Positions 49,801 to 58,700 of a DNA stretch of 64,000 nucleotides are shown piece by piece. Within the stretch, counting starts at the first letter, position 1, and every line of letters begins with the position of its first letter. The notes under the pieces are model-generated. The model saw only the letters and a list, made by a program, of their open reading frames with translations. It ran no database searches and had not been told where the DNA came from. The stretch is from Strongylocentrotus droebachiensis (taxonomy: Eukaryota > Echinodermata > Echinoidea > Camarodonta > Strongylocentrotidae), in assembly GCA_035222895.1 (NCBI GenBank), contig JAVYIG010000066.1, positions 358,501-422,500 of the forward strand. The letters run 5' to 3'. The position numbers and the translations under genes are program-made.

Positions 49801-49912
49801 TCAAAGGTTACTTAGAAGGGCCAGCGATGGAGGGCCTGTATCTACTGGACTGGCGAGAACAAGGACGAAAGATGAGGGCGGAGTGTGGAGCGTGTGGGAA
49901 GAAACCGTCTGA
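31141..49912 (+). CDS. Cortactin-binding protein 2 homologue, 5' partial, 16 exons
   Basis: Joined exons: 31141-31326, 31986-32085, 32562-32712, 34586-34807, 39275-39392, 41109-41302, 42557-42677, 43302-43471, 43943-44029, 44476-44575, 45025-45259, 46010-46306, 46871-47046, 47856-48041, 48634-48733, 49537-49912. All borders are GT-AG, and the lengths sum to 2819 bases, exactly 940 codons with one base supplied from upstream. Domains: ankyrin repeats at residues ~17-260, P-loop NTPase-like domain ~360-600 (Walker A 432-439, Walker B-like strand ~503-508), conserved QQHFRW block at 570-575, helical region to ~720, then a basic Ser-rich tail. In vertebrates the protein binds cortactin and acts in the neuronal cytoskeleton and dendritic spines. 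The N-terminal coiled coil is outside what I can see. Numbering starts at the first residue in this window. Confidence 0.92.
31986..32085 (+). CDS. CTTNBP2-like exon b: ankyrin repeat
   Basis: Acceptor TTTTACAG, donor GTAAGC. Encodes DSIDLLVTLGEDPDTAQSEG and the ankyrin signature LTPLHVASGEGHEG. Ends in phase 2. Confidence 0.9.
32562..32712 (+). CDS. CTTNBP2-like exon c: ankyrin repeats
   Basis: Acceptor TTCTTTGTAG, donor GTAAGA. Encodes CVRFLSEHGCNPLSRDSQGW, then QPIHWAAASGHASCVRTLLD and NGAKRDCITN. Ends in phase 0. The following intron contains a 1.3-kb TTAA element. Confidence 0.92.
32931..34266 (-). mobile_element. 1.3-kb TTAA-flanked element (piggyBac type) in an intron
   Basis: Ends AGAAGCTAGGCG and CGCCTAGCTTCT are exact inverses, with TTAA at 32927-32930 and 34267-34270. 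Unlike the MITEs it has a CpG-rich right end (CTACGTCACAAATCG, GGGCCGATCGAGGG) that is partly mirrored near 33120-33200, and it carries a minus-strand open frame behind that CpG-rich region. It lies between exons c and d of the CTTNBP2-like gene. Confidence 0.85.
33628..33948 (-). pseudogene. Possible transposase N-terminal remnant in the TTAA element
   Basis: A 106-codon frame starting at ATG just inside the CpG-rich end. It encodes MSELEEVVLLDLEFEFDGHS followed by an Asp/Ser-rich acidic stretch (SGTDSDDDDNGG), then a mixed region. piggyBac transposases characteristically start with an acidic N-terminal region, and the position behind the promoter-like end fits. No catalytic domain follows in the 320 bases before the next stops, so at most this is a 5' remnant. 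Confidence 0.4.
34586..34807 (+). CDS. CTTNBP2-like exon d: ankyrin repeat and insert
   Basis: Acceptor TCTCCTATAG, donor GTAGGT. Encodes IGWTPFHASARYGQMGSLHA, a less conserved loop with EEESE-like counterpart region replaced by QINQEETTPQPVSPDLLN, then DHDGWTLAHILASTGQK. Symmetrical phase 0-0 exon of 74 codons. Confidence 0.92.
34886..35008. mobile_element. Small palindromic MITE
   Basis: GGTTTCACAAAACC near 34887 and its approximate inverse GGGTTTGTGAAACG at 34994-35007, with further inverted matches such as AATACAAGTCCGCC against CAGCGAACTTGTAG. About 120 bases, fold-back type, in the intron after exon d. Confidence 0.65.
37046..37136 (+). repeat. C-run followed by A-run and (AAG)n
   Basis: A run of about 18 C, then about 25 A, then (GAA)n and another A-run. 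Homopolymer lengths are probably imprecise. Confidence 0.9.
39275..39392 (+). CDS. CTTNBP2-like exon e: last ankyrin repeat
   Basis: Acceptor TGTGTATCCAG, donor GTAAGT. Encodes EMLVALHQYGGVHLAVPDRR and GRTPCDVASDSCREFLSSI, matching the CRHGGLE...HDVA region of the family. Ends in phase 1. Confidence 0.9.
39439..40096. mobile_element. hAT-like element carrying a LINE fragment
   Basis: Inverted ends TAGTGCTGTA and TACAGCACTA, followed by related GTTTAACCGTCCGGT and ACCGTCCGGTTTTGA blocks. The flanking octamers ATTTCCAC and ATTTCCAT differ at one base, consistent with the 8-bp duplication of hAT elements, whose ends typically resemble TAGNGNTG. The inside is filled by T- and A-runs around a LINE-derived block. 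It lies in the intron between exons e and f. Confidence 0.85.
39704..39933 (+). mobile_element. Captured LINE reverse-transcriptase fragment
   Basis: Open frame SSWFESNLCNRSQYVFYNNN, then IPQGSILSSLLFLMYINDL, a clear non-LTR reverse-transcriptase block. The FADD catalytic motif that should follow is deleted or replaced (IFDKFTS), so it is inactive. Homologous to the inverted fragment at 2795-3027, which also shares the block just upstream (39600-39700). Confidence 0.85.
40380..40800 (-). repeat. Possible LINE 3' tail and simple repeats
   Basis: (ATGGTA)n at 40380-40405 followed by TTTTATTAAAAATTCATTTG reads, on the minus strand, like a non-LTR 3' end with a short-repeat tail. Further right are a GA-rich run (about 40683-40750) and (TA)n (40762-40792). 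Assignment to a LINE is tentative. Confidence 0.45.
41109..41302 (+). CDS. CTTNBP2-like exon f: start of the post-ankyrin domain
   Basis: Acceptor AAATCGTAG, donor GTAATG. Encodes a beta-strand-like segment GKTVRVIVDVSQ, then QLVIGQLSVLSGMTWSAFDL, where MTWSAFD corresponds to the vertebrate TSWDDF motif. Ends in phase 0. Confidence 0.88.
41371..41745 (+). repeat. ~120-bp intronic duplication, 257-bp spacing
   Basis: CAGTGCGCTTCACATTAATT and CAGTGCGCTTCACTTTCATT anchor two copies, both followed by TCTTGCTAATG, TCTACATGATTGT and TAATCTGC. They are diverged by about a tenth by eye. They lie in the intron after exon f. Confidence 0.75.
42557..42677 (+). CDS. CTTNBP2-like exon g: acidic/serine linker
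   Basis: Acceptor TTAACAG, donor GTAAGG. Encodes MPESDNELPSPNSDKSPSSE, then ENIDIGLGVNSIHSYVAG, which matches the NIGLSARSI-type vertebrate segment. The acidic Ser/Pro part is likely disordered. Ends in phase 1. Confidence 0.85.
43302..43471 (+). CDS. CTTNBP2-like exon h: segment before the P-loop
   Basis: Acceptor TTTGGTTTAG, donor GTAAGT. Encodes NLHWSVGETPSMQPHEIFNL and ends FLPLQMIQNYVRI. Both WSVG and PLQMMQNY-like motifs are family hallmarks. Ends in phase 0. Confidence 0.92.
43943..44029 (+). CDS. CTTNBP2-like exon i: Walker A (P-loop)
   Basis: Acceptor TTATTTGTTTAG, donor GTATGG. Encodes KQYKSVLLYG and the Walker A GSSGSGKS (residues 432-439) followed by RLAVKLAQYIQ. The invariant Lys (438) and Ser (439) are present, so nucleotide binding is plausible. 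A symmetrical phase 0-0 exon of 29 codons. Confidence 0.92.
44476..44575 (+). CDS. CTTNBP2-like exon j: between Walker A and B
   Basis: Acceptor ATTGACAG, donor GTACTG. Encodes AKNKNDRVESDMTYASLNST and FTHKDLCKLLLSK. The frame stays open past the donor to 44709, but only this donor gives the phase-1 join to the next exon and restores the family segment SKGFLVQ. Confidence 0.85.
45025..45259 (+). CDS. CTTNBP2-like exon k: Walker B-like strand and sensor region
   Basis: Acceptor CCAACAACCCAG, donor GTAAGA. Encodes FLVQTTAGKPSPSHNKS, the hydrophobic strand VHILVLDGLDK (Asp 508 in the Walker B position), LPLIENRSNQ, and ENSIIIGTVDG, which looks like a sensor-1 strand. Ends in phase 2. Confidence 0.92.
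45558..45948. mobile_element. TTAA-flanked MITE (piggyBac type), family B copy 2
   Basis: TTAA at 45554-45557 and 45949-45952, ends AGAGAAGGTTGAGTTCTGG and CCAGAACTCCACTTCATTT. Inverse homologue of 4440-4824 over about 190 bases (for example GTGCTCGTAACTTTACCAAG). In the intron between exons k and l. Confidence 0.8.
46010..46306 (+). CDS. CTTNBP2-like exon l: QQHFRW block
   Basis: Acceptor TTTTTCTTAACCCAG, donor GTAGGA. Encodes TVQQHFRWIRVDWEQEPYRS and a basic LPRYLFRRLIHEK, then a helical WMCGIWKRLNDALTRLS and GPKQFFACPI. This is the best-conserved stretch relative to vertebrates (QQHFRW, RFLRR, VWRQLN, GPKYFLSCP as I recall them). GC-richer than the introns. Confidence 0.95.
46871..47046 (+). 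CDS. CTTNBP2-like exon m: C-terminal helical domain
   Basis: Acceptor AATTTGCTGTAG, donor GTACGT. Encodes RWLCLLWNYSLAPHIEDTFH and ends with ALYVLLHKAFLPGCPLSDE, matching the family LLNKAVLHGCPLPR motif. Ends in phase 1. Confidence 0.93.
47092..47325 (-). mobile_element. tRNA-related SINE-like repeat, copy 1
   Basis: Contains ATATAGCGCCGG, GGCGCTTTACACATATTACC, CACCTGGGTGGAGAGTGACA and, read on the minus strand, GGTTCAAGTCCCGC, which fits a pol III box B (GGTTCGANTCC). A related copy is at about 49095-49235 in another intron of the same gene. No clean poly-A tail or target duplication seen. Confidence 0.55.
47856..48041 (+). CDS. CTTNBP2-like exon n: basic tail
   Basis: Acceptor CCCCATGCAG, donor GTAGGT. 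Encodes EADDYFSGFRGISAPTVDVV, then the basic Ser-rich SGGKKPRRSKSLDRSKTS, resembling the QKSLE-type phosphorylatable tail of vertebrate members. Ends in phase 1. Confidence 0.85.
48634..48733 (+). CDS. CTTNBP2-like exon o: basic tail
   Basis: Acceptor TTTTCCTATCCACAG, donor GTAGGT. Encodes DSQRNGRSMIPRRVSPKPLK and TVTKQNSLPIGSP, a basic, probably disordered segment with several S/T-P sites. Ends in phase 2. Confidence 0.8.
49095..49235 (-). mobile_element. tRNA-related SINE-like repeat, copy 2
   Basis: Shares TACTGGGTACTCATTTAC, CACCCGGGTGGAGAGTGGCA and TTTTGCCAAGGGACATTTCT with the copy at 47092-47325, in the same orientation. The box B-like part has decayed to GAATTTGAATCTC. Confidence 0.55.
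49537..49912 (+). CDS. CTTNBP2-like exon p: terminal coding exon
   Basis: Acceptor TTTGATTTAATCAG. Encodes a Ser-rich part (HQRSQSIPTSPADE), a helical SLSEIEQLIELQKTLFG, a Gly/Glu-rich low-complexity stretch, RRASDGG (a basophilic kinase-like site) and ends WSVWEETV at TGA 49910-49912. The final 40 residues lie in a purine-rich stretch, so the exact C-terminus is the least certain part. Confidence 0.8.
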
Positions 49913-50963
49913 AGCGACAAAGTATGTCCATATCTTCTACAGGCGTTTGCTCTGATATCTATTATGACTACTGTGAGGATGACACTTAAAAGAGGATAGA
50001 TTACATTAATGTTCCAGACTAATTATCCATGATCTGATACCAGAATTTACAAATACAGGATTTACATGTCTGAAATTTAAAGACCAGTGGTATGCTTCCA
50101 TCATGGACTAGTAGTTATACAGCACAGCAGCCAGACAAATATGTATTAAACACTTCCATCTTTAAAATATGCATTTTTGACAATCGAGTTAGCCACATAT
50201 GGAGTACCAGTATTTCACTTCTTCCTGCTTGAATACCATATGAAGAATAATTATGCAAATAGGAACCAACCCACCAGTGCGAGACATAATTATGTACCAG
50301 AGGTGAAGGGAGAGAAAACCTGAGTTTGGATTATTATTGAGATTTTTCTGATTAAATTTGCAATTACAATGTTTTATGATATTTTTCCAGGCCACATTAA
50401 AGGAATAAGTCAAATTCATCATCTGTAATTTCATTTTAGTGCTAGTATCAATACAATCTGATATTAGAACTGTGTGCTAATCTGTAATTCTTCTTATGCA
50501 AATAGATTGAAATACTTCCATTTTTGACAAATCATGGAGAAATAACGTTCCAAGAACCTCAATTTTCAGTGGTACACTTTTTTAAATTGCCAACAAGTAT
50601 CCTCAAACCAGAGGAAACAGCCATCATCATACTTCACAAGTACTTCAAACAATATTAACTGAAATCACTAAATACTGCCAAGCGTACATCAAAGTTAAAA
50701 GATGTAAACAAAAAGTCCTGCTTTTCAATAGACATACCTTCTAGAGACACAGTTATGAGGAAGCTTTATATGCATGACTTTGACTTTAATAGTAGTGAAG
50801 TATTCATCTCCATTTGATCTAGTTAGGGTAGACCAAGAGGATGTAGGTTGTCTGTCCATTAGTTCAGTGCTAGGAATACTTGTCCAGCTGATATTTGAAA
50901 TGAATACTGACTGGCTTAAAGAGACAAGCTCGTCATGAAGAGTAAAATACTTTTGTTTCAAAG

Positions 50964-51116
50964 TACAGTCAAACCTGTCTATATTGTGGCCACCCATGGG
51001 AAACAGAGAAAATGGTCACTGTAGACAGGTTCTACAACACATTTTTTTCTTTCTTGGGGGAGCCAAACTACATGGCCACAATAGATAGGCGGCCTTTATG
51101 GACAGGTTTGGCTGCA
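50964..51116 (+). mobile_element. TACAGTCAAACCTGTC MITE, copy 1
   Basis: Inverted ends TACAGTCAAACCTGTC and GACAGGTTTGGCTGCA, with an internal GTAGACAGGTTCTACAA palindrome. Same orientation and layout as the copy at 55045-55193. Located in the presumed 3' UTR. Confidence 0.8.
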
Positions 51117-51698
51117 TCTTTTCTACCTACCCATCATTGGTAGTTTTTTATGAGAAGAAGTCTTTGTTTATGTGTAACTGTGGTAGCAGATTTTGCTTTG
51201 AAAAATATACCATCCACGGATCACAGACAACATTTCATTTTATGATTTTCTATTTTCTTTTTTTTCAACTTAATTTGAAAACCCCGGTCATTTATTTTCT
51301 TTGTGTCATACCTACTACCGGTAGACATTATGAGCTGTATAATGATGATTGTGTTTTACTCAAGAGAGTGCCTTTAATACAGTCAGATAAATTCATACCG
51401 TTGCAAGTTTTATGCCACCGATTCTTTGTAAAGTGTGCCTACTACCCGTCGTTGTGTATGTGTATCCAAATTCTATGTTTTTTTGTGGTAGAAAATTGTT
51501 TTTCAACCCTTAATGATGTAGGTACCCTTCTGAGGTTCTGTAATGAGTCAATTGTCTATGTCAAAAGTCTATTTCTGGAGCATAATGCAGTGGACTTGCC
51601 TGATTGTTCATAGGTAGGTTTATAGAGTAAACGGTACCGGTGTAAATTAGTATTATGAAACAAACTCTATCTTTGAATGATATTATAATTCATTATTG

Positions 51699-51704
51699 AA
51701 TAAA
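51699..51704 (+). terminator. Candidate polyadenylation signal AATAAA
   Basis: A canonical hexamer 1.8 kb after the stop codon, followed by a T-rich stretch. Used here only as the most likely 3' end. Confidence 0.4.
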
Positions 51705-51730
51705 ACATAGCATTTTATTTAAACATGTAC

Positions 51731-54700
51731 AAAATATTGATCGCATAAAGGCTGTATTTTCCTGATTTTTTTTATATTGCTTATTTTAAGATTGTATGAC
51801 ATAATGAATGAGATATTTTGAGCCATCTTTCTCTGGTGATACTGTAAATAGAATATTGTGTGAAAAGAAGAAAAGCATTTAATTTATAACCAAATGAGAA
51901 ACAAGTGTGAAGAGATTTGATGTAAAGTAAGATCTGTATAATGTATATTGTGTATAGACAACCAATTTGCAACATGTAAATAGTACAAAAATGTTTTAAA
52001 GCATGCAAGCTGGGCACTGGTTTCTTTCTTTCTTTATCTAAGAGAGAGACAATCTTAATTTGTGAGAGTAGTTATTGATTTTGCCACCTTTTAAAGAATC
52101 TTTTATCTGTGCCAATTTTTGGTTGAATTTATTTTTTAGCAGTAGGATCATGGAAAATTGTATTACAGATGAATTTTTTAGTCCATTATTTTGACTGGAC
52201 CTAACAATTAATAATATTTGGCTCTTATAGTATACAATCAGAATTTTCAAATTTGTGTATGTGTATTTATATTCTCATACTTAATGATCCTTTTTGTAAT
52301 CCTATAAGCATAATGACATGACATATTTTACCCTCTGAATGAATTTAGCTGTATTTCGATTTTACACTTCTTCATTGATAATTTTACTATTCAATTATGA
52401 ATTGTTGGCTACTTAAAATGTGTATTATGCTATTGAAATCAAAACTTCAAGAATCACTTATCAAATGTATTCATTTTTATATGATTTATTCCTTGAGGTT
52501 TGTTGTTCAATTCTCCTTCACCAGATCTTGTCAATGATATTCTATTGTATCTTTTCCTTTTTTTGGATAATGAAATGATTTTAAAATCTTTTCAATATAT
52601 ATGATGACTTACAGTGGATGACAGGAATAACTGTTTTATGATGTATTCAAATGGATAGTTTTGTGTAGGTAATACTTATATATTTTGACTCTCATCTCTG
52701 TGTTTGCTGACATCAGTTTGAGTATTTCCCAACAAGCAATCTCCAAGTTTATTATTACATCTTTGAAGAAATTTAATGCTTTGGTGAAGTACCAGCATGC
52801 TTTTATGAATGTGCCAAGGTGTTACTCTGTGTTGGTAAAGTAAGATGAAATCTTTGGTGAAAATAGGATTTTCTTCATACATCTGAATGGAACAAAACCA
52901 AAATGATAATTTTCCTTCAAAGGAAGTTATGAGGAGATAAACAAATGATGGTCATCTTTCTGGCCTGACAAATTTATTTCCCTTTTAGAAATCATGATTG
53001 TGGATAGAACATATCTATTAATTGATGAAGTTCAACCATTTAATCATTGAGATAAACATAATGATTTGGCATCCCGAGAAATCCTCAAATAGTATACACC
53101 TAACATGTGATTTTGGAAAAGGTGTTTCACAGTGAACTTTTTTGTTCTACCCTAATCACTTTTTCACAAATTAAATATACATGTATAAATAGGAAGACTT
53201 TTTTAAACTTTGAACCCTACAGCAAGAAAAAAAGAATTGATTATTGAGGTACACATTCAATCATTTAACCTGTTACAGAAAATGCGCAAGGCATGCTTAT
53301 GCAGTAATAGGAATCCACATATTTTTGTTGCAATATCTGTTATCAGTGTTTTAATAATACATGCACCATTTACAGTGTTCATATTTGTTCAGATAAAGAT
53401 AGAAAGACCATTTTCAAATATTCCTTGTATTCATCATGATCTACTTAAAATTTGTATTCAGAAAGTGTGTCATTTAAATTTGTATCCATGTAGAAACAAG
53501 AGTGTTTATATGGAAGAAAAACAATTTTTTCTTCTTAAATAAGACCCATTCATGCTGTGTTGTCCAGTCATTTTGATCATGCATGCTTGGAGAGAATAGC
53601 CATAGAACAAGATTGGTTGTTGAAATACTTAACACTGAATTTTTAACGCCGCAAGTTTTAACCATGTATTTCAAAATGGTGTTGACAATCATTTTTAAGC
53701 TTGTAGATTCGAAGTGAAAGTGGACGGTGTAAAGTCTTTTATTGAAAATTCTTAGTGAACATGATAGAGCATTTTTAAGGTAAGAACATAACAGGTTATT
53801 ACAAAGATGAAATATGAAGGTCATGCACCCTTGAAAAACCAATGTGTTGAGTTTTACATGCATAGATGTCCGAGCTATATAAAAAAAAAATGTTTTAAAC
53901 CACAGGCCTTTCCAATTCAACATGTTATATCCTTTAAGAATCCTGAATCATTGACAATCTTAAGACTATTACAGGAGCTTTAATGACTATTGATATACCC
54001 GACATCAATGTAGAAGTTCATTTACATTGTAAGATATGTAAGGCTATTAAAGAAGATGGAAAGAGGAATTTTTATGACTATTTTTTAGTGCTTATCAAGT
54101 TTAAATATATATATACGTCCATACTAGGGTGGGTATGTTAATCATTGTAAAGAGGGAGAAATACAGTGCCATGGCGATTCAAGATAAAGGAGTCAGTTTT
54201 TGTTGTTTTCTGTCTTGTTTTGTGGAGACTGGAGAAGAGAGTTTCTTTCTGAATGAGTTCTACTGTGTGTGTAACTGTGTATAATTCATGTCAACCTATT
54301 TTGATGGAATGCACAAATGAAAAGGAATTATAGACTTTCTATCTACTTCCTGAAACTTAGAGGCCATGGGGGTGGCAATGAAATGGACCTTGAGACACTT
54401 GTTCTCCACAACTTTCTGTCTTTAGCTGTTTAGTTAGCTGCTCAAATGGCAATCGTGTCCACTGCTTGATGTTATGAGTCAATGACCTAGTTTGTCTGCC
54501 CCTCTCCAATAGACCAGTTCACGGTTAGCACATTACTTCAATGACCCGACTATCCTCAGATCTTCAAAACATGAAGTGGTCCCACTTTGTACATTTTTAA
54601 ATAATCACTCCTACAGCGATGGAGGTGCTATATAAATAGCCTTTGTTTCTTTCCCCTTTTCAAAGAATACTTCCACCTGTGTATCATGGAGTCATAAACC

Positions 54701-55044
54701 TAGGTTTATGATGGAGTGCACCAAATGTACATGAATGAATAATGATTTCATAACTTTCATGAGCACGTATCCAGTATTTCCTCTCCGTGTATTTCAAAAT
54801 TTGTTCTGCAATGATTTTTATCTGCTCATGCTCAGACTGTAACAGTGAACTTGCTTATTAGTTCCTCCTTGCAAGAGGGCGCTTGTCAAGACTTACACAC
54901 ACAATGAAAATGTTGGCAGAGATGAGAAGAGCGGTTGGATTGTTGGTATGATTGAGAAATGGGAAGGTGAAAAAGTATGAATGTTTCCCAGGTGACACAA
55001 GGCAACAAAAGTAACCATGGCTGGTATTCATACAAGCATACAGC
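51731..55044. other. Non-coding stretch
   Basis: No splice-bordered exon or RNA gene is recognised. Long frames here (for example 53474-53923 on the minus strand) are AT-rich and lack splice or family support. Confidence 0.45.
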
Positions 55045-55193
55045 TACAGTCAAACCTGTCTATAAAGACCACCCAAGGGAAACAGAAAAATGTAGCCACT
55101 GTAGACAGGTTCTACAATACACATTTCTCTCTCAAGGGAGACGAAATGCATGGCTACTTTAGACAGGTGGTCACTAATACAGGTATGACTGTA
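55045..55193 (+). mobile_element. TACAGTCAAACCTGTC MITE, copy 2
   Basis: TACAGTCAAACCTGTC at the left, GGTATGACTGTA at the right, with CACTGTAGACAGGTTCTACA inside. About 149 bases, second copy of the family seen at 50964-51116. Confidence 0.85.
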
Positions 55194-55448
55194 CCCAATT
55201 AAGTCTAGGTTCGTAGAATATTCCACCAGTATAGAGCCCCAAGTGTCAACCTCTTCATCCCATATAATGTACCAAATTTCTTTTTAACGAAAGGAACAAA
55301 CAAAAATCAATTTTTTATTTTTATTTCATGACTGGTTTACAGAAAAACACTCATGACAACACTTGTTGCCCCTTTTGTGCATTCTCTGCATATTCTATGT
55401 AATAATCCAGTTTTTCCATTTAGATATGTTTACCAATCTATGTGCATG

Positions 55449-55605
55449 TCTCTCTCTCTCTCTCTCTCTCTCCATTCTGTACATAACTCATAATATCCCC
55501 TTCTTTCACTCTCTTTTTGTCCCTCTATCCACCCTCTCTCCTCTCTGTCCCCTCTCTCTCTATCTGTCTCTCTCTCTCTCTGTCTCTCTCTCTCTACAAT
55601 CCAGC
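55449..55605 (+). repeat. (TC)n-rich tract
   Basis: Several CTCTCT runs separated by short C/T-rich spacers. Low complexity, no gene. Confidence 0.9.
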
Positions 55606-55764
55606 TGTCTACCTCCTTTTCCTCTTTGCATCTGTCTACACATTTATATGAAACCATCAATGTGCATATATCATGACAAATTACAGAATTGTCTTCTAAT
55701 CATCAAACACTACAAACACACTGTACAATCTTTTCTGAATATTAAAAAATACAATTCTCTGTAA

Positions 55765-58700
55765 TTATTTGACTTTATTTCCATATCTCTTTATTTATGT
55801 GATAAAATACAAACATAAATACTTGTCTAAGTAAGGAAAATCACAATTACAATTTAACATGCAGCAACCAGTCTTAAAACAGTGGAATAAATACAAGACT
55901 TATGTTTATCTGAATTCTCAAAGAGAGTAGCATTGCTTTCTTATTAAACTCAATATTTGTTTAAATTACAATTCGTTGAGTGATTTTAGCTTCTAATATA
56001 GATAACAACAGAGCAAGATATTCCCAAATACTTGATAACTCTCTGAAGATATAATACAATCATGTTAAACAAATAAATGAGAATACAGTATTTCCCTTAA
56101 ATAATGAATTATTGAGAGCACTTCATTGACAAATGTCTGTATTCATACCCATAAAAGGTATGGTTTCCCAATTTTTCTTGAAATTCATTTTCAATTAATT
56201 TCACTTGAGCTAAATGCTACTAACTTTAACATTCTTCATATGCAGCAAAAGATTTCTCATCATAATAACACAAAGAGGTGTTTACATGTCATTACCTCAG
56301 GATAATTTACAAAAGTTGTGAAAAACATATAGACCGAGAGCTGGTCACATGTTAGACATCATAAAACAGGTTCTAGAATGTAGGCAATCTAATTGGTCAC
56401 ATGACACCACATGACCATGCATCATTATTTCCTGCCACGCCTACCAGGCAAAAAAGTTCCCATCAAAAAGTGATGGTGCACAGCTAAGAGTGATTAAACG
56501 CAGCAAAGATGTGCATATCTACAAATTCAAGACGTGATGAAATGTGCATGGTTTCAAATGGCAAGGACACTCACATTGAGATGCCCATTACACTATTGGT
56601 CACGCTTAATGTACTGTGATGTCATTCAGCAGTGCCGAGGTAATTTTCGAGCACCTTGCGTGATGGATATGCGCACTATAAAAATATCCATTATTATTAT
56701 TCTCATTATATGCAGATTGGTTTTCTTTCTCATCTTTATTCATCTAAAAGTTTTTTAAAAAAGAATAATAGAAAATGGTAAACCACTGTGAGAAGGAGCC
56801 ATTGTAACTAGCATACATCAATGAGATGCATACAAAAAGCAGATGCTCTAGACAAGCCCAAAATTATATTCTTGGTATAAATGAACCATTTTATAGCAAA
56901 TCCCCTGGCACCGAAGAAAAATACCATGTTACACCTAAACCCTGTTATATCAGGGCCAAAAAACAGAAAAAAAGAGAAAAGACCCAAAATTACATTGTAA
57001 TGAGAGTTTGATATAACACTGTTCTTAGTGATGAGGTTTGACTACTTATAACACAAACACTTAATACTTAAAACTTGCACAATGTTGGTGGGTTATTATG
57101 TATTAATTCAGTAATCCATGACGGTTCTTTTCGTCACTTTTCCTGAAACGTATCAATCGGATCATAAGCATTTAATAATCTGTCTATGCACTTCAGATCA
57201 TATATAAAATCTAGATATCTTTGCAGCAAAATGACTAGTATACAAATAATATATATGTTTGAGCAAAAACAACAACAAAACCATGTGTAGCAATCAAACG
57301 TAATACCATGTGCTTCAATGAAGATATTTACAAGCAATGGGCATATATGTCACTTTAGACAATGACACCTGCATTTTGGAAGTTTACAAGTACAACTCAC
57401 AATAAAATATAAATCAATAATGGAAATAAGAAGCCTGAATCCAGTTTTCCCTCATTTCCCTTGTGTTTGCATAGTTAATAAGACCGACTTCGTTCACTAT
57501 TTCTGGTGACTGTTTTTTTAATAGTTTTTATCGCAGGCAAAGCTTTGACAGATATTCCTACAAGAATAGTGACATTTTTGTGTGTACTTGTGGTTTTTGT
57601 AAGATTTCAATGATACTCTAAAGCATTCTGATGTCAGGTTTAAATAAAGATTATTAGTCATCGTTATTTTTGACGCTGACATCTCCAATCGGTTATTTCC
57701 TCTCCTTATTTCAACAACAACAACAACAAAATATCAATGACAAAATCCTGCTCCAGAATTTCAATTTTGTAAAGTCTTTTTATAAAGTTCAGGTGTCATT
57801 GAAATCGACTTAATGATAACGAATAATATTTCTTTCGCTCCAGAGTAATTTAATAAATCTCCATGTGAGGGAAAATATTAGTCTAGAACCGGCATCCACT
57901 CCAAGTGATAACTATAAGCCCCTCCAAACCCCCCTCCATCTTCATCACCCCTGCCCTCCCCATCCCCCATTTTCCTTCCACCACCGTCCTCCCTCCCCCC
58001 CCCCCCCTTCCCCCTCCCACACCTCCTTCCCTAACCCACATAGTACTTGATAGAACATCATGACACATGGTAATGTATGATTGAAGAGTTGAGCATCCTT
58101 TAGATACCATTTTAGCTTCCTCTTGGACACTTGCATCTTTCTCCCTCAGGCACATCTTTCATCACCTGCTCCTGATGTTTGCCGCATCCTGAAACAAATG
58201 AAAGAAGAACAGAGAATGGAAAAATTTACTTGTGTTATTAAATCGAAAGCAAAGTTAAGCTGCCAAGACCAGTCAGTCACCTGTGCCGAGCCACGCTTAT
58301 CTGAATTAATCAAGAACCTATCTTTTAAATTACTACATGAAACTTCAGGGAACATATATTTGTATACAGTTTAGGATTTAAAGATTGACTAAACCAGAAA
58401 GAATTCACAGAGAAAGAGAGTAAAGTGATGACAGATACAACATACTTGGATTTACATATTTGGATTCTTGAAAATGCAAAACTCAATCAAAGTCAATCAT
58501 TGTCAATTTAGACATGCTATTTCCGGATCAATTTCACTTCCTTTGAAATAAAATAAATACATACATATAATCAACAAATAATACAATCATGTACATGTAC
58601 CACTATGTTCGTTAAATTTTAAGAGGAACAGATTATATCAAGATCTTTTCATTGTCAAAGAGTCCAGTTCACTGTCATCTATGAATAACTATCATGTGCA

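Larger units (their letters stand above)
49913..51730 (+). other. Probable 3' untranslated region
   Basis: Follows the stop codon of the CTTNBP2-like gene. It contains no further coding exon and includes a MITE at 50964-51116. The first AATAAA I see after the stop is at 51699-51704. Transcript end and splicing in the UTR cannot be verified from sequence. Confidence 0.5.

Noticed and set aside
58150..58374. 75-codon frame behind an acceptor-like CCCTCAG
   Set aside because: No preceding exon, no recognised family, and open frames of this length are common by chance in this window.
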